From Sorangium cellulosum So ce56 (GTDB lineage: Bacteria > Myxococcota_A > Polyangia > Polyangiales > Polyangiaceae), in assembly GCF_000067165.1 (NCBI RefSeq), contig NC_010162.1:12016501-12080500 (forward strand): a stretch of DNA of 64,000 nucleotides, given 5' to 3'. This document shows positions 43,945 through 54,403 of the stretch, one piece after another. The notes under the pieces are model-generated. The model did no database searches. It worked only from the letters and a program-made list of their open reading frames with translations, and had not been told where the DNA came from. Numbering within the stretch: the stretch's first letter is position 1; the number at the start of each line of letters is the position of its first letter. Made by a program: the position numbers and the translations under genes.

Positions 43945-45108
43945 TCACCTTGGGGGGTTGATTTTGGAGAACGACAAGACCTCGGTCGTCGTCAACACGC
44001 CCAAGCCTGCGTTGTCGCGAGTCCTGCCGCCGACCACGTAAAGCATGTATTTGTCTTCTTGATTGTTGCCCTTCATTCTCCTCAAGCTCGTTGCGGGGGA
44101 TTGTCTCGGGCTATTGAGCTCCGGGATCACATAATCGTCGGAGGAGATGAACCTGGGATCTCGATGCCGGATATCGATGATATCGATCCGGCGGAGCGGC
44201 TGATCAGGCTGGCATGCGCCGCCCGTGCAATTCGCGTCGCCGCCGATCAGCAAGAGATATTTGTCGTCCACGTTCCGTACGCCGAACCGGGTTCGACCCA
44301 CGCCAAAATTGTCATGCAGCGTCCACTTGTCTCGCGCGATGTCATACACCTCCATGGACCGGAGCGACTGGCCGATGGATGAATCGCCGCCGGATATCGC
44401 ATAGATGGACGTTTTCCCGCCCCGCGCGGCAGCGGCACAGCCCAGGTGCCTCCGCTCCACGTTCATGCTCGCCACCTGCTCCCATCTGTCATGCGTGATC
44501 GAATAGTAACGGACGAACGAGAGGGAGCCTTCGGCGTTAGGGTCTTGTCCGCCCATGATATAGATTCTCTTTTCGACCTTGCCGCCGCATGCGTTGCGTT
44601 CGCGTATCTCCACTCCGACCGCGCAGCAATCCTCCGCGCTGATCTCCGAGAGGGGTGACGTGGACAGGTGTTTGAATCTGTACGTGTCCGCGTTGAAGGA
44701 ATACACCGAATCGGTGCCGGAATCATCGCATGCAAGATAGTATTCGTCGTCGAACTGGACGAATCCGTTCGTGGTTGTGAACCACGGTTCCGCCACGACG
44801 GCGTCGGCCCCTCGGTTCTTCCACTCCTGCTGGGACGGCCGTTTCGTCAGATCCAGCGTGTACACATTGTGGTTCATCGGCGTCGGCGGCGACGGAGGGC
44901 CATTGCCCAGGCCGCCGAAAAGGATCAAGTCGTTCTTTTCTTCGTCGATGATCGATGTGAGATGCCGATACCCTTGACCGTTCGGCAATACGTAGGGTTG
45001 GATCCGGAATTCACCGTCGATCACGGCGCGCCTGTCGGCATGACCAGGAGATGCTGTTGCCGTAACGAGCGCCAGAAAGGTCGCCGGAACAAGATTTTTG
45101 AAGAACAT
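43945..45108 (-). CDS. Low-GC secreted kelch-like beta-propeller protein
   Basis: A 387-residue exported protein, signal peptide MFFKNLVPATFLALVTATA with cleavage near SPGHA. The body shows kelch-type blades (LILFGGLG, RIYIMGGQ, SIYAISGGDS, YLLLIGGDANC, YMLYVVGGR) alternating with YDIARDKW or YSITHDRWEQ strands. The base composition is about 50-55% GC, with codons such as ATA, TTT and AAA that neighbours avoid, so recent acquisition is likely. ATG 45108 has a GGGGG stretch five bases upstream. The partner is unknown. Confidence 0.82.
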   Translation of the reverse strand: MFFKNLVPATFLALVTATASPGHADRRAVIDGEFRIQPYVLPNGQGYRHLTSIIDEEKNDLILFGGLGNGPPSPPTPMNHNVYTLDLTKRPSQQEWKNRGADAVVAEPWFTTTNGFVQFDDEYYLACDDSGTDSVYSFNADTYRFKHLSTSPLSEISAEDCCAVGVEIRERNACGGKVEKRIYIMGGQDPNAEGSLSFVRYYSITHDRWEQVASMNVERRHLGCAAAARGGKTSIYAISGGDSSIGQSLRSMEVYDIARDKWTLHDNFGVGRTRFGVRNVDDKYLLLIGGDANCTGGACQPDQPLRRIDIIDIRHRDPRFISSDDYVIPELNSPRQSPATSLRRMKGNNQEDKYMLYVVGGRTRDNAGLGVLTTTEVLSFSKINPPR

Positions 45109-45860
45109 GATCGATCCCCCCACTCGTATGACAGGGACGAAGAGCCGAGCCTCCGGCGTCCTGCCTTTGTAAGTGTTCGCAATGCGCATGCCAGGAAATA
45201 AGGGCAGATAAGGGCGCAAGCGAGATGCGGCCAGTGGTTGGGATATTCGCTCTCGTCGCGCCGCGTGTATCTGGACATTCGGGGGATGTGCACTTGCGTG
45301 ACAATGATTGCAGCATGCTCCCGGAATGTGAGCAAACTCGCGCCCCGATGCGCGGGCCGGCGCCGCCCCTGTCAACCAGGGAACGCCCCGGCCGGCCTGT
45401 GCAACCAAGCACCGCAATTGTGGTGGCACGGCGCCCCAGACGGCCTTTCAATGCACCTTGTTGCGCCGAGCACGGAGGGCAGGACCAGGGGCCCGCACTC
45501 TGTTCTCCGCGCTCTCTCTCCACGGAGTTCCAGGGGAAGCCTGTCTCACCCGACATTGGCACAGAGGGACGTGCCGATGGCGGGCGCTGACCCCGCGATC
45601 TCTGGTCGGCCGGACGATTCCGTGACGCTTCCGGCATTTCCCCCGGTGCGTACCGCAGGAGGCAGCGGAAGCCGACCCCTCCCCGACCCGATGCAGCCCG
45701 GACCACGCCCCCGGCAGCGACCGGTGCCAGATCAGTGCGCGCGCGGGCGACCAGCCATTGGTCGCGACGCTCCCCGGCGACACCACGGCGGCACCGCCGG
45801 CGCCACGGGGAATCGCTTTGTGTTCCCTTCCCCCCTCATCGTACCCTGAGCGCTGCGGCC
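45109..45860. other. Intergenic region of 750 bp
   Basis: It separates the low-GC kelch gene from the sigma-54 activator, divergently. GC rises from about 55% near 45200 to 65-70% near 45800. No gene with convincing codon use, ribosome site or domain is seen. A -24/-12 promoter was looked for and not found in convincing form. Confidence 0.45.
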
Positions 45861-47390
<1,530 letters not shown>

Positions 47391-47408
47391 CGGACGCCGC
47401 CGGCTTTT

Positions 47409-47514
47409 GAACCGCCAAGCCGCCAAGGACGCCAAGGGGAGAGGGGGAAGGTGGCCGTCCGGGCATCCCCCCTATTCCCCGGTTCTCTTGGCGCCCTTGG
47501 CGGCTTGGCGGTTC
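47409..47514. repeat. Inverted-repeat element copy 1
   Basis: Arms GAACCGCCAAGCCGCCAAGG (start 47409, running to 47436) and its complement 47487-47514 match in 27 of 28 positions around a 50-nt centre. It lies between convergent genes and is preceded by CTTTT. The same arms recur at 54055-54126. Confidence 0.85.
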
Positions 47515-47615
47515 GCTTCCCCGGCCGACTTCCCGCAGTAGAGCTACCGTACGCTCGGGAACCTGCTGGAGCCCGAATGGCTCACCCACGAATTCTTCTG
47601 AGGAGGCACTTACCC

Positions 47616-47831
47616 ATGCATCGAAGGGGCCGCCTTCACTCCACAGCCTGCGAGAGCCTTCTCGCGTTTCAGCGCCTGCGGCGGCGCGCGAAGAGGGCGC
47701 CCAGGGCCACGAGGGCCGCGAAGCGGCTCCCGCTATTCTCCGCGGATCCGCGCGCGGCGCGGCAGCCGTCGCCCGGCTCTTCGCCGTCGCCGGAGCCGCC
47801 GGTGTCGCTCACGCCACCCATACCGCCCTGA
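47616..47831 (+). CDS. Doubtful gene start with strong ribosome site
   Basis: GAGGAGG lies eight bases before ATG 47616, and the frame MHRRGRLHSTACESLL runs 71 codons, overlapping the end of the kelch lipoprotein gene on the other strand. The tail is Pro/Ser/Arg-rich and is the shadow of the Gly/Ser repeats. The start signal may belong to a gene whose body has been lost. Confidence 0.2.
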   Translation: MHRRGRLHSTACESLLAFQRLRRRAKRAPRATRAAKRLPLFSADPRAARQPSPGSSPSPEPPVSLTPPIPP

Positions 47832-50620
47832 CCGTCGGAGCCGGCCATTCCACCGGCGCCGCCTGCGCTTCCGCCCGCGCCTGCGCTTCCGCCGGAGCCG
47901 CCGGAGCCGCCCATTCCGCCGGAGCCGCCCATTCCGCCGGAGCCGCCCATTCCGCCGGAGCCGCCCGCGCCTGCGCTGCCGCCGGAGCCGCCTGCGCTTC
48001 CGCCCGCGCCTGCGCTTCCGCCGGAGCCGCCCATTCCGCCGGAGCCGCCCATTCCACCGGACCCGCCCGTGCCTGCGCTTCCGCCGGAGCCGCCCATTCC
48101 ACCGGACCCGCCCGCGCCTGCGCTTCCGCCGCTGCCCTCCGGGGTGACGCCGCCCTCGTAAATCTCCGTGCTTGCATGCGCCTCGGGGTCGCCGTCCCCG
48201 GACGAGCAACCTCCCAGCAATCCCCCGAAGACCAGGACGCGATTGCCATCGAGCAGCACGGACGACGGAGAGCTGCGTTGCCTGCTCAGGTTCGGCACCA
48301 TCGACCAGCCATTCGTCACGGGGTCGTACACCGCGGCGCTCCGGAGGTCGCACTGGCTGCCGCCCGTCCATTCCGTGCCGCCCGCGATGAGCACCATTCC
48401 GTTTCCGAGCAGCGTGGCCGTATGACGTCGGCGCGCGACGTCCAGGGGCCCGGTCACCGTCCAGTCATTCGTCGCCGGCTCGTAGACCTGCGCGTGCGGG
48501 ACGTGCGGCGCGCCCATGACAAGCACCCGACCATCACCGAGCAGCGTCGCCGTGAAATCGGCGGGCGGCATGAGCAACGCCTGCGTCGGCGTCCAGGTGT
48601 TCGTGGCCGGGTCATACCGATCGGCGCCGTTGCCGCTCACCACGAGCACGCCGCCGTCGAGCAGCCTCGTCGCCTGGTGCCCGGAATGCGCGAAGGTCAG
48701 CGTCCCCGCCGGGGAGAACGTCCCCGTGGCCGGATCGTAGAGCTCCGCCGTCGCCGGATTGCCAGCGCCGCCGCTCACCAGCACCTTCCCGTCTTGCAAG
48801 AGGACCGCCGAGTGCCCCGAGCGCGAGACGCCGAGCGAGCCCGTCGCGTCCCAGGATCTCGTCGCCGGATCGTAGAGCTCGGCGACCGCCGTCCCGCCGC
48901 CCACGACGAGGATACGATCGTCGGGGAGCCGCGAGAGAGCGACGCTCCGATCGTGGTGCGCGACCATGGCGCCGGTGAGCGTCCACGTATTGCTCGCCGG
49001 ATCGTATGCCTCGGCCGTCGACGGAGAATCACCACCAACGACGAGGATCTCGCCGGTCGAGACCCGGATCGACGCGGGCTTGCGGCGCGCCTGCGAGAGC
49101 GACGCGACGCCGCTCCAGGCGTTCGTCGCCGGATCGTAGAGGTCCACGGACAGGGTATCGTTCCAGTCGTTGTCGTACCCGCCGGCCACGAGCACGCGGC
49201 CATCGGCGAGCTCGGCCCACGTGCCGTCTTGCCGCGGCACGGGCATGTTCCCGGCCGGCGTCCACGGGGACTGGCAGCCGACCGGCGACGCCCCGACGCA
49301 AGCGCCCGCCTGGCAGACGCCGTTCGCCGTGCAGCCGTCGGCGCTGCCGCAAACGGCTCCGCTCAGCGGCGTGCAGGTGCCATTCGCCGACGCGCCTGCG
49401 CTCACCGCGCACGCGTCACACGAGCCCGCGTCACACGCGGCATCGCAGCAGACACCGTCGACGCAGAAGCCGCTCGCGCATTCGCCCGCGAAGAGGCAGG
49501 AATCGCCCGGGGCCGCGAGGGTGAGCCTCTCGACGGTCGCGCTCCCGCCGCCGGCCACGAGCACCCGCCCGTCCGCGAGCTCCGTGGCGGTGTGGCGGCT
49601 CCGGTCCATGTTCAGGTACTTGCCGAGCGACCACCTCCCGCTCGCCGGATCGTAGACCTCCGTGAGCGCGCCGCCGCCGGCGACCAGCACGCGGCCATCG
49701 GCGAGCGGCGTGGCCGTGTGGTTGTGGTGGGGGACGTTCATCGGCGTCGCGGTCGTCCAGGTATCGCTCGCCGGATCGTAGAGCGCCGCGCTGCGGTTCG
49801 TGGAGGAGAACCCCTCACCACCGTAATCGGTGTAGCCGCCGGCGACGAGCACCTTGCCGTTCGCGAGGAGCGTCGCGGTGTGCCCTTCCCGATTCTGGAT
49901 CGAGCCCGCGGCGGTCCACGTGCCCGTGCCCGGATCGTAGATCTCCGCGCTGCCGATGGGGTCACCGGATGCGTCCACCCCGGCCACCACGAGGACCTTG
50001 CCGTTCGGCAGGAGCGTGGCCGTGTGGGAGGAGCGCACGTGCGCCAACGGGCCCGCGGCGGTCCACGTATTCGTGAGGGGATCGTAGATCTCGCTCGAGC
50101 CCATCACCCACTCTTCGAACTCGCCGGCGGCCACGAGGATCCGGCCGTCGGGCAGGAGCGTCGCGGTGTGGCGTTCGCGCGGCGTGAGGAGCGGCGCGGC
50201 GAGCGTCCATGCATCCCTGGCGGGGTCGTAGATCTCCACGACCTCGGTCACGCCGCCGGCCACGACGACCCTGCCGTCCGGAAGGAGCGTCGCGGTGTGG
50301 CCGGTGTGCCGCGTGCTCATCGGCGCGACGAGCATCCATGTATTCATGGCGGGGTCGTACACCTCGGCCGTCTCGCTCGCTCCGCCGGCCACGAGGACCC
50401 TCCCGTCGAGCAAGCGTGTCGCCGTGTGCCTGCTCCGGGCGACGTTCATCGGCGGCGCCATGTCCCAGCGTGGCGCCGTGAGCGCGGCGACCGCCGCCCC
50501 GATGCCTTGCTCCTTCACGCGGCTTCGCGCGGGATCGGCGTCATCGCATCCGAGCGCCGCAGCGAGCGGCGCGACGAGGAGGACGGGGGCGAAGCGGCGC
50601 AAGAACGAGGCAGAACGCAT
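47669..50620 (-). CDS. Kelch-repeat lipoprotein with Gly/Ser stalk and MYXO-CTERM-like tail
   Basis: A 983-residue surface protein. The signal peptide has a lipobox (AALGC, Cys near residue 25). About 13 kelch-type blades follow, most with the refrain LLPDGRVLVAGG or LLDGRVLVAGG and YDPATNTW. A Cys-rich disulfide insert lies near residues 395-470 (CASGFCVDGVCC, CDAGSCDACAV). The last 130 residues are a Gly/Ser/Met/Ala repeat stalk (GGMGGSGGSAG) and then DGCRA, a hydrophobic helix (FAALVALGALFA) and RRRRR, the layout of MYXO-CTERM sorting tails. ATG 50620 is chosen as it exposes the signal peptide. Confidence 0.9.
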   Translation of the reverse strand: MRSASFLRRFAPVLLVAPLAAALGCDDADPARSRVKEQGIGAAVAALTAPRWDMAPPMNVARSRHTATRLLDGRVLVAGGASETAEVYDPAMNTWMLVAPMSTRHTGHTATLLPDGRVVVAGGVTEVVEIYDPARDAWTLAAPLLTPRERHTATLLPDGRILVAAGEFEEWVMGSSEIYDPLTNTWTAAGPLAHVRSSHTATLLPNGKVLVVAGVDASGDPIGSAEIYDPGTGTWTAAGSIQNREGHTATLLANGKVLVAGGYTDYGGEGFSSTNRSAALYDPASDTWTTATPMNVPHHNHTATPLADGRVLVAGGGALTEVYDPASGRWSLGKYLNMDRSRHTATELADGRVLVAGGGSATVERLTLAAPGDSCLFAGECASGFCVDGVCCDAACDAGSCDACAVSAGASANGTCTPLSGAVCGSADGCTANGVCQAGACVGASPVGCQSPWTPAGNMPVPRQDGTWAELADGRVLVAGGYDNDWNDTLSVDLYDPATNAWSGVASLSQARRKPASIRVSTGEILVVGGDSPSTAEAYDPASNTWTLTGAMVAHHDRSVALSRLPDDRILVVGGGTAVAELYDPATRSWDATGSLGVSRSGHSAVLLQDGKVLVSGGAGNPATAELYDPATGTFSPAGTLTFAHSGHQATRLLDGGVLVVSGNGADRYDPATNTWTPTQALLMPPADFTATLLGDGRVLVMGAPHVPHAQVYEPATNDWTVTGPLDVARRRHTATLLGNGMVLIAGGTEWTGGSQCDLRSAAVYDPVTNGWSMVPNLSRQRSSPSSVLLDGNRVLVFGGLLGGCSSGDGDPEAHASTEIYEGGVTPEGSGGSAGAGGSGGMGGSGGSAGTGGSGGMGGSGGMGGSGGSAGAGGSAGGSGGSAGAGGSGGMGGSGGMGGSGGMGGSGGSGGSAGAGGSAGGAGGMAGSDGQGGMGGVSDTGGSGDGEEPGDGCRAARGSAENSGSRFAALVALGALFARRRRR
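47845..48132. repeat. 18-bp tandem repeats in the stalk-coding part
   Basis: The unit GAGCCGCCCATTCCGCCG (coding GGMGGS on the minus strand) repeats several times in two clusters, with CGCGCCTGCGCTTCCGCC spacers coding GSAGAG. The number of units can be expected to vary by slippage in steps that keep the frame. Confidence 0.85.
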
Positions 50621-50815
50621 GCTCGACGATAGCAATCTCGATGTTCCAGCTGTCAAGAAAAATGGGCTCCTCCGTGGAAGCTGTGAGTGCATGGTCCGAA
50701 CAAGGGCATAACGAGTTGCGACCACGCGATGGATACCTTGCCTCACGCTCACCTCACCAAAGTCGATGACGATCGCGAGATCGAGATTCGAGAGCCGCGG
50801 GCAGGTGAGGGCCGT

Positions 50816-50850
50816 CTTGGCGGTTCCCTCATTCCGGCAGGGTGGGGGAG
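50816..50850. repeat. Inverted-repeat element half copy
   Basis: CTTGGCGGTTCC plus the following 23 nt (to GGGGGAG) match 54116-54150 with about three differences. It lies 48 nt beyond the end of the kinase-1 gene. No left arm is seen, so the copy is truncated. Confidence 0.7.
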
Positions 50851-50897
50851 CTCTCCTGCCACCCGCTCGGGAGCTCCTCCCCGAGCGCGGCCCCTCT

Positions 50898-53800
50898 TCA
50901 CCGCGCGCCGCCGTGCTCCGCGAGCCACCCGTTCACCGCCGTGAGCGCGCGCTTCGCGTACTCCCCCTCTTCGGCCGCATAGGCGTCGCGCGCCTGGGTC
51001 GCGAGCTTCATCGCCCGCGCCCGGTCCCGCGCCGAGCCCCAGAGCGCCCGGGCCGCGTGGAAGCGCGTATCGGCCAGCTCGATCGGAGAGACGCCCTCGC
51101 CCTTCGCCGCATAGATGGCGAGCGCCCGCTCGGCGAAAGGGCGCGCCTTGTCCGGCTCGCCCTTCTCGTTGTAGGCGCTGGCGATCCCGGTGAGTATCGA
51201 TGCGACCGCATGCGAGCTCGGGCCCACGGCCTTCTCCTGGATCGCCGCGGCGCGCTCGAGGCGCACAAGGCCCTCGGCGTACCTCTTCTGCGCGACGAGC
51301 GCGCTCCCCAGGTTGCCGAGCGAGGCGGCCACGCTCGCGTGATCGGGGCCGAGCGCCTTCTCGCGGATCGCGAGCGACCGTTCGTAATAGGGCGTCGCCT
51401 CCGCGAACTTCTGCTGCATCTCCAGGACGGCCCCGATGTTGTTGAGCGATGACGCGACGTCGGCGTGATCGGGGCCGAGCGCCTTCTCCCGGATGGCGAG
51501 CACCCGCTCGTGAGCGCGCCTGGCCGCGTCGGTCTCCCCGAGCATGACGAGCGCATTGCCGAGGTTGTTGACGGAGGCCGCCAGGAACGGGTGATCGGGG
51601 CCGAGCGCCGTCTCCTGGATGGCGATGGCGCGCTCGATCCGGGGCAACGCATCTCGGTATTTGCCCTGGGTGTTGAAGAGGCGACCCAGGCTGTTGAGCG
51701 TGAGCGCGACGCTCGGATGAGAGGCGCCCAGCGTCTCCTCTCGGATGGCGAGCGCCCGCGTGGTTGCGCGCTCCGCGTCGTCGAACCGCTCGAGGTGGAG
51801 GAGGACGGTGCCCAGGCGGCTCCACGTCGCGCCGACCTCGGGATGCTTCGGGCCGAGGGCCTTCTCGAGGCCGGCCAGGGCGCGCTCGACGTGCTGCGCT
51901 GCCTCGCCGTACTTCCCCTGCTCGTCGAGGACGCTGCCCAGCGTGCCGAGCAGCCGCGCGCTCGCCAGCGTGTCGCCCCCCGTCCGCTCGACCGCGCCCT
52001 CGGCGGCCAGCTGCAGCGCGAGCGCGTCGGCGTGCCGGCCCTGCAGATAGCCCACCACGTAGATGAGCTGCGGCCAGGCCTCCGCCGCGAGGGCGTCGTC
52101 CCTGGCCCGCGCGGCCGCGCGCAGCGCCTCGCGGAGCGCCGCCTCCGCGGCCGGGGCGTCGTGCGCGTCCCGCGCCGCGCGCCCGAGCATCAACAGCGCC
52201 TCCGCCTCGATCTGGGCATAATCCGCCGCGCGGGCCTCGTCGGCGAGCGGCCGTGCGAGCGCGAGCGCGTCGCCGAACTTGCCGGCCTCATCGAGGGCCC
52301 TGACCTCGGCCAGGCGAGCCCGCAGCGCGTCGATGCGCGCCCGCGCCGCGGCGTCCGCGGGCGGCGGGATCGCCGCTGTCAGCGCGCCCGCGTCCGCGCA
52401 GCGCTCGAGGCCCGGGAGGGCGAGCGACGCCTCGATCGATCGATCGAGCACCGCGGCGTCCGCTCGTTGCGCGAAGAGCGCCGTGAGCGCCCCCATCTCC
52501 TGGCGGCGGCGCTCCAGGCACAGCGTCCGGAGATCGAGCAGCCCCGCCGACTGATCGCCCCTCACATGCGTGGCCTCGCACGAGTCGGCGTACATCGCGA
52601 CCCACGCGCGCGCTCGATCGCCCAGCGCCTTCTCCACGCGCCGGTACGTGTCCTCCGCGTACGGCCGCCCGGTGCCGGCGAACGCTGCCCGCACCTTCGC
52701 CATCGTCGCCTCGTCCCAGACGCCCGCGAGCCTCGCCTCGCCGCCCTTGCAGAGCCCGTCCGCGGGCTGCCGCGCGAACGCGAACACGAGGAGGCCCGCG
52801 AGCGCGAGCCCCGACGCCGCGACGAGCCCGCGCCTCCACGCCGCCGCCGGATCCTTCGAGAGATCGGCGAGCAGCGCGTCCATGTCGGAGTATCGAGCGT
52901 CCCGGTCGACGGAGAGCCCGCGCTCGAGACAGCGGCGGATCCGCGCCGGCATCTCGGCCCCTCGCGGCGGCTCTCGCATCCGCCCGAGCGCCACGTTCTC
53001 GCGCAGCTCGTCGTAGGTCTTGCCGGCGAACGGACGCTCGCCCGCGAGCGCCTCCCACAGCGACACGCAGAAAGCATACTGATCGGCCCGCGCATCCGCG
53101 GCCTCTCGCCGGTGCTGCTCCGGCGCCATGTAGACCGGCGTCCCCAGGAACGAGCCCGAACGCGTGAGCGCGGCCTCGATCCCCGCCTCCGCGCCGCCGC
53201 CGCCGGCCTCGCCCTCGGCGAGCCCCGCGAGCCCGAAATCGGTGACGCGCACGCGGCCGTCGGCGCCGACGAGGACGTTGTCGGGCTTGAAATCGCGGTG
53301 CACGAGGCCCGCGTGGTGCACCTGCGACAGCCCTTTGCCCGCCTGGAGGAAGGCCGCCACGACCTCCGAGGCGGGCCGCCGCCTCTCCGCGCAGAACGCG
53401 CGCAGCGTCCGGCCCTCGACGTGCTCCATCACCACGCGCACCTGCCCGGCCGAGGCGTCGACCTCGTGCACCGTGACGACGTTGGGGTGCTTGATCCTCG
53501 CCATGGCCTGCGCCTCGCGGACGAGCCGCGCGAGCGCCGTCGCCGCGCCCGAGCGCCCCAGCACCTCGGGCCGAAGCACCTTGATCGCCACGTCGCGGCC
53601 GAGCACGTGATCGCGCGCTCGCACCACCACGCCCATGGCGCCCTCGCCGAGGCGATCGAGCACCTCGAACCGGCCGAGCTTCGTCCCCGGGCGCAGATCG
53701 AGCGACGCTTCGGCCTCGGGCGGCGCCGGAGGCCCGGACGCTCCCCCGTCCGGGACGACAACCGTGCTTGCGAGCGGATCGATCGTGACGCTCGAGGACA

Positions 53801-53969
53801 CGTGCTCGTCGCGGGAGGTCGACTGCCTCGACGGGTGCTCCTCGGCGGTCGTGGAGCGCGACCGCGGCTCCTCCGAGAGCAGCGCGTCGCAGCGGGTGCA
53901 ACGCGGGTTGAACGGCGAGTTCTCCGCGCTGCACCCCGGGCAGACGATCACGCTCTCACCCAGGCTCAC
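50898..53969 (-). CDS. Ser/Thr protein kinase with zinc-ribbon, TM and TPR domain (kinase 1)
   Basis: A 1023-residue Hanks-type kinase. An N-terminal zinc ribbon (CPGC, CTRC, residues 10-27) precedes the kinase domain (about 97-375). The kinase has the glycine loop LGEGAMGVV, Lys in VAIKVLRP, the catalytic loop VHRDFKPDNVLV, Mg-binding DFGLAGL and the activation-segment PE in APEQ. One transmembrane helix (about 390-410, ASGLALAGLLVFAF) leads to a large outer part. The last half contains more than ten TPR-like repeats (42-residue kinesin-type; REKALGPDHPxVAxSLNNLG), a protein-binding array. The GTG start gives the ribbon at the N-terminus. Confidence 0.94.
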   Translation of the reverse strand: MSLGESVIVCPGCSAENSPFNPRCTRCDALLSEEPRSRSTTAEEHPSRQSTSRDEHVSSSVTIDPLASTVVVPDGGASGPPAPPEAEASLDLRPGTKLGRFEVLDRLGEGAMGVVVRARDHVLGRDVAIKVLRPEVLGRSGAATALARLVREAQAMARIKHPNVVTVHEVDASAGQVRVVMEHVEGRTLRAFCAERRRPASEVVAAFLQAGKGLSQVHHAGLVHRDFKPDNVLVGADGRVRVTDFGLAGLAEGEAGGGGAEAGIEAALTRSGSFLGTPVYMAPEQHRREAADARADQYAFCVSLWEALAGERPFAGKTYDELRENVALGRMREPPRGAEMPARIRRCLERGLSVDRDARYSDMDALLADLSKDPAAAWRRGLVAASGLALAGLLVFAFARQPADGLCKGGEARLAGVWDEATMAKVRAAFAGTGRPYAEDTYRRVEKALGDRARAWVAMYADSCEATHVRGDQSAGLLDLRTLCLERRRQEMGALTALFAQRADAAVLDRSIEASLALPGLERCADAGALTAAIPPPADAAARARIDALRARLAEVRALDEAGKFGDALALARPLADEARAADYAQIEAEALLMLGRAARDAHDAPAAEAALREALRAAARARDDALAAEAWPQLIYVVGYLQGRHADALALQLAAEGAVERTGGDTLASARLLGTLGSVLDEQGKYGEAAQHVERALAGLEKALGPKHPEVGATWSRLGTVLLHLERFDDAERATTRALAIREETLGASHPSVALTLNSLGRLFNTQGKYRDALPRIERAIAIQETALGPDHPFLAASVNNLGNALVMLGETDAARRAHERVLAIREKALGPDHADVASSLNNIGAVLEMQQKFAEATPYYERSLAIREKALGPDHASVAASLGNLGSALVAQKRYAEGLVRLERAAAIQEKAVGPSSHAVASILTGIASAYNEKGEPDKARPFAERALAIYAAKGEGVSPIELADTRFHAARALWGSARDRARAMKLATQARDAYAAEEGEYAKRALTAVNGWLAEHGGAR

Positions 53970-54054
53970 AGGACGCTGTGTAGCATGTCCCGTCGCGGCT
54001 GCGGTTCCTGCGTCCCTCTCCAGGGGGGTACTTTGATTGAAGGTGCGGTCTTTT

Positions 54055-54150
54055 GAACCGCCAAGGGCGCCAAGGGCGCCAAGAAAATCTCAATCATCTT
54101 GGCGTCTTATGGCGCCTTGGCGGTTCCATCATCCCGGCAGGGCGGGGGAG
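54055..54150. repeat. Inverted-repeat element copy 2
   Basis: Left arm GAACCGCCAAGGGCGCCAAG (54055-54083, start shown) and right arm 54098-54126 pair over 29 positions with few mismatches and only a 14-nt loop. The tail CATCATCCCGGCAGGGCG to 54150 is shared with the half copy at 50816. It is flanked by CTTTT, as is copy 1. Confidence 0.85.
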
Positions 54151-54156
54151 AGGCGG

Positions 54157-54403
54157 CTACCAGCAGGTCGGCTGACCCTGGCAGCAACCGGGCTCCCCGG
54201 GCTCGCAGGTCCGCTCGTCGCAGTCCGCCATGCAGGCATCCCGGTCGGCGGCGCAAAACTCGTAGTCTTCGCCCCACTGGACGCAGAGCATTGAAGAACT
54301 TGGCGCACCGGCCCTTGCAGTTGATCAACTCCTGGCTCGCCTCGCCCACCTCGACGTTGCGGGACGGCTCCTCGGCGACCTCGAGGATCAGCCGCCGAGC
54401 CAC
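54157..54403 (-). pseudogene. Frameshifted Cys-rich small gene
   Basis: From GTG 54403, overlapping the end of kinase 2 by 16 nt, the reading is VAEEPSRNVEVGEASQEL, then INCKGRCAKFFN. Continuing one base off from about 54291 gives LCVQWGEDYEFCAADRD, then ACMADCDERTCEPGEP and GCCQGQPTCW with a TAG at 54157. The two halves read as one Cys-rich protein of about 80 residues with a one-base shift at ATGCTCTGCGTC. Either it is a pseudogene, the sequence has an error, or only the second half (ATG 54291, 44 residues) is made. No family is recognised. Confidence 0.42.

Noticed and set aside
45225..45590. 121-codon plus-strand frame in the spacer before the sigma-54 activator
   Set aside because: No ribosome site, no domain, and composition changes along its length as in non-coding DNA.
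45400..45860. Sigma-54 promoter near the sigma-54 activator
   Set aside because: TGGCAC occurs (for example near 45427 and 45558) but none has a GC at the right distance followed by a TTGCA-like -12 element.
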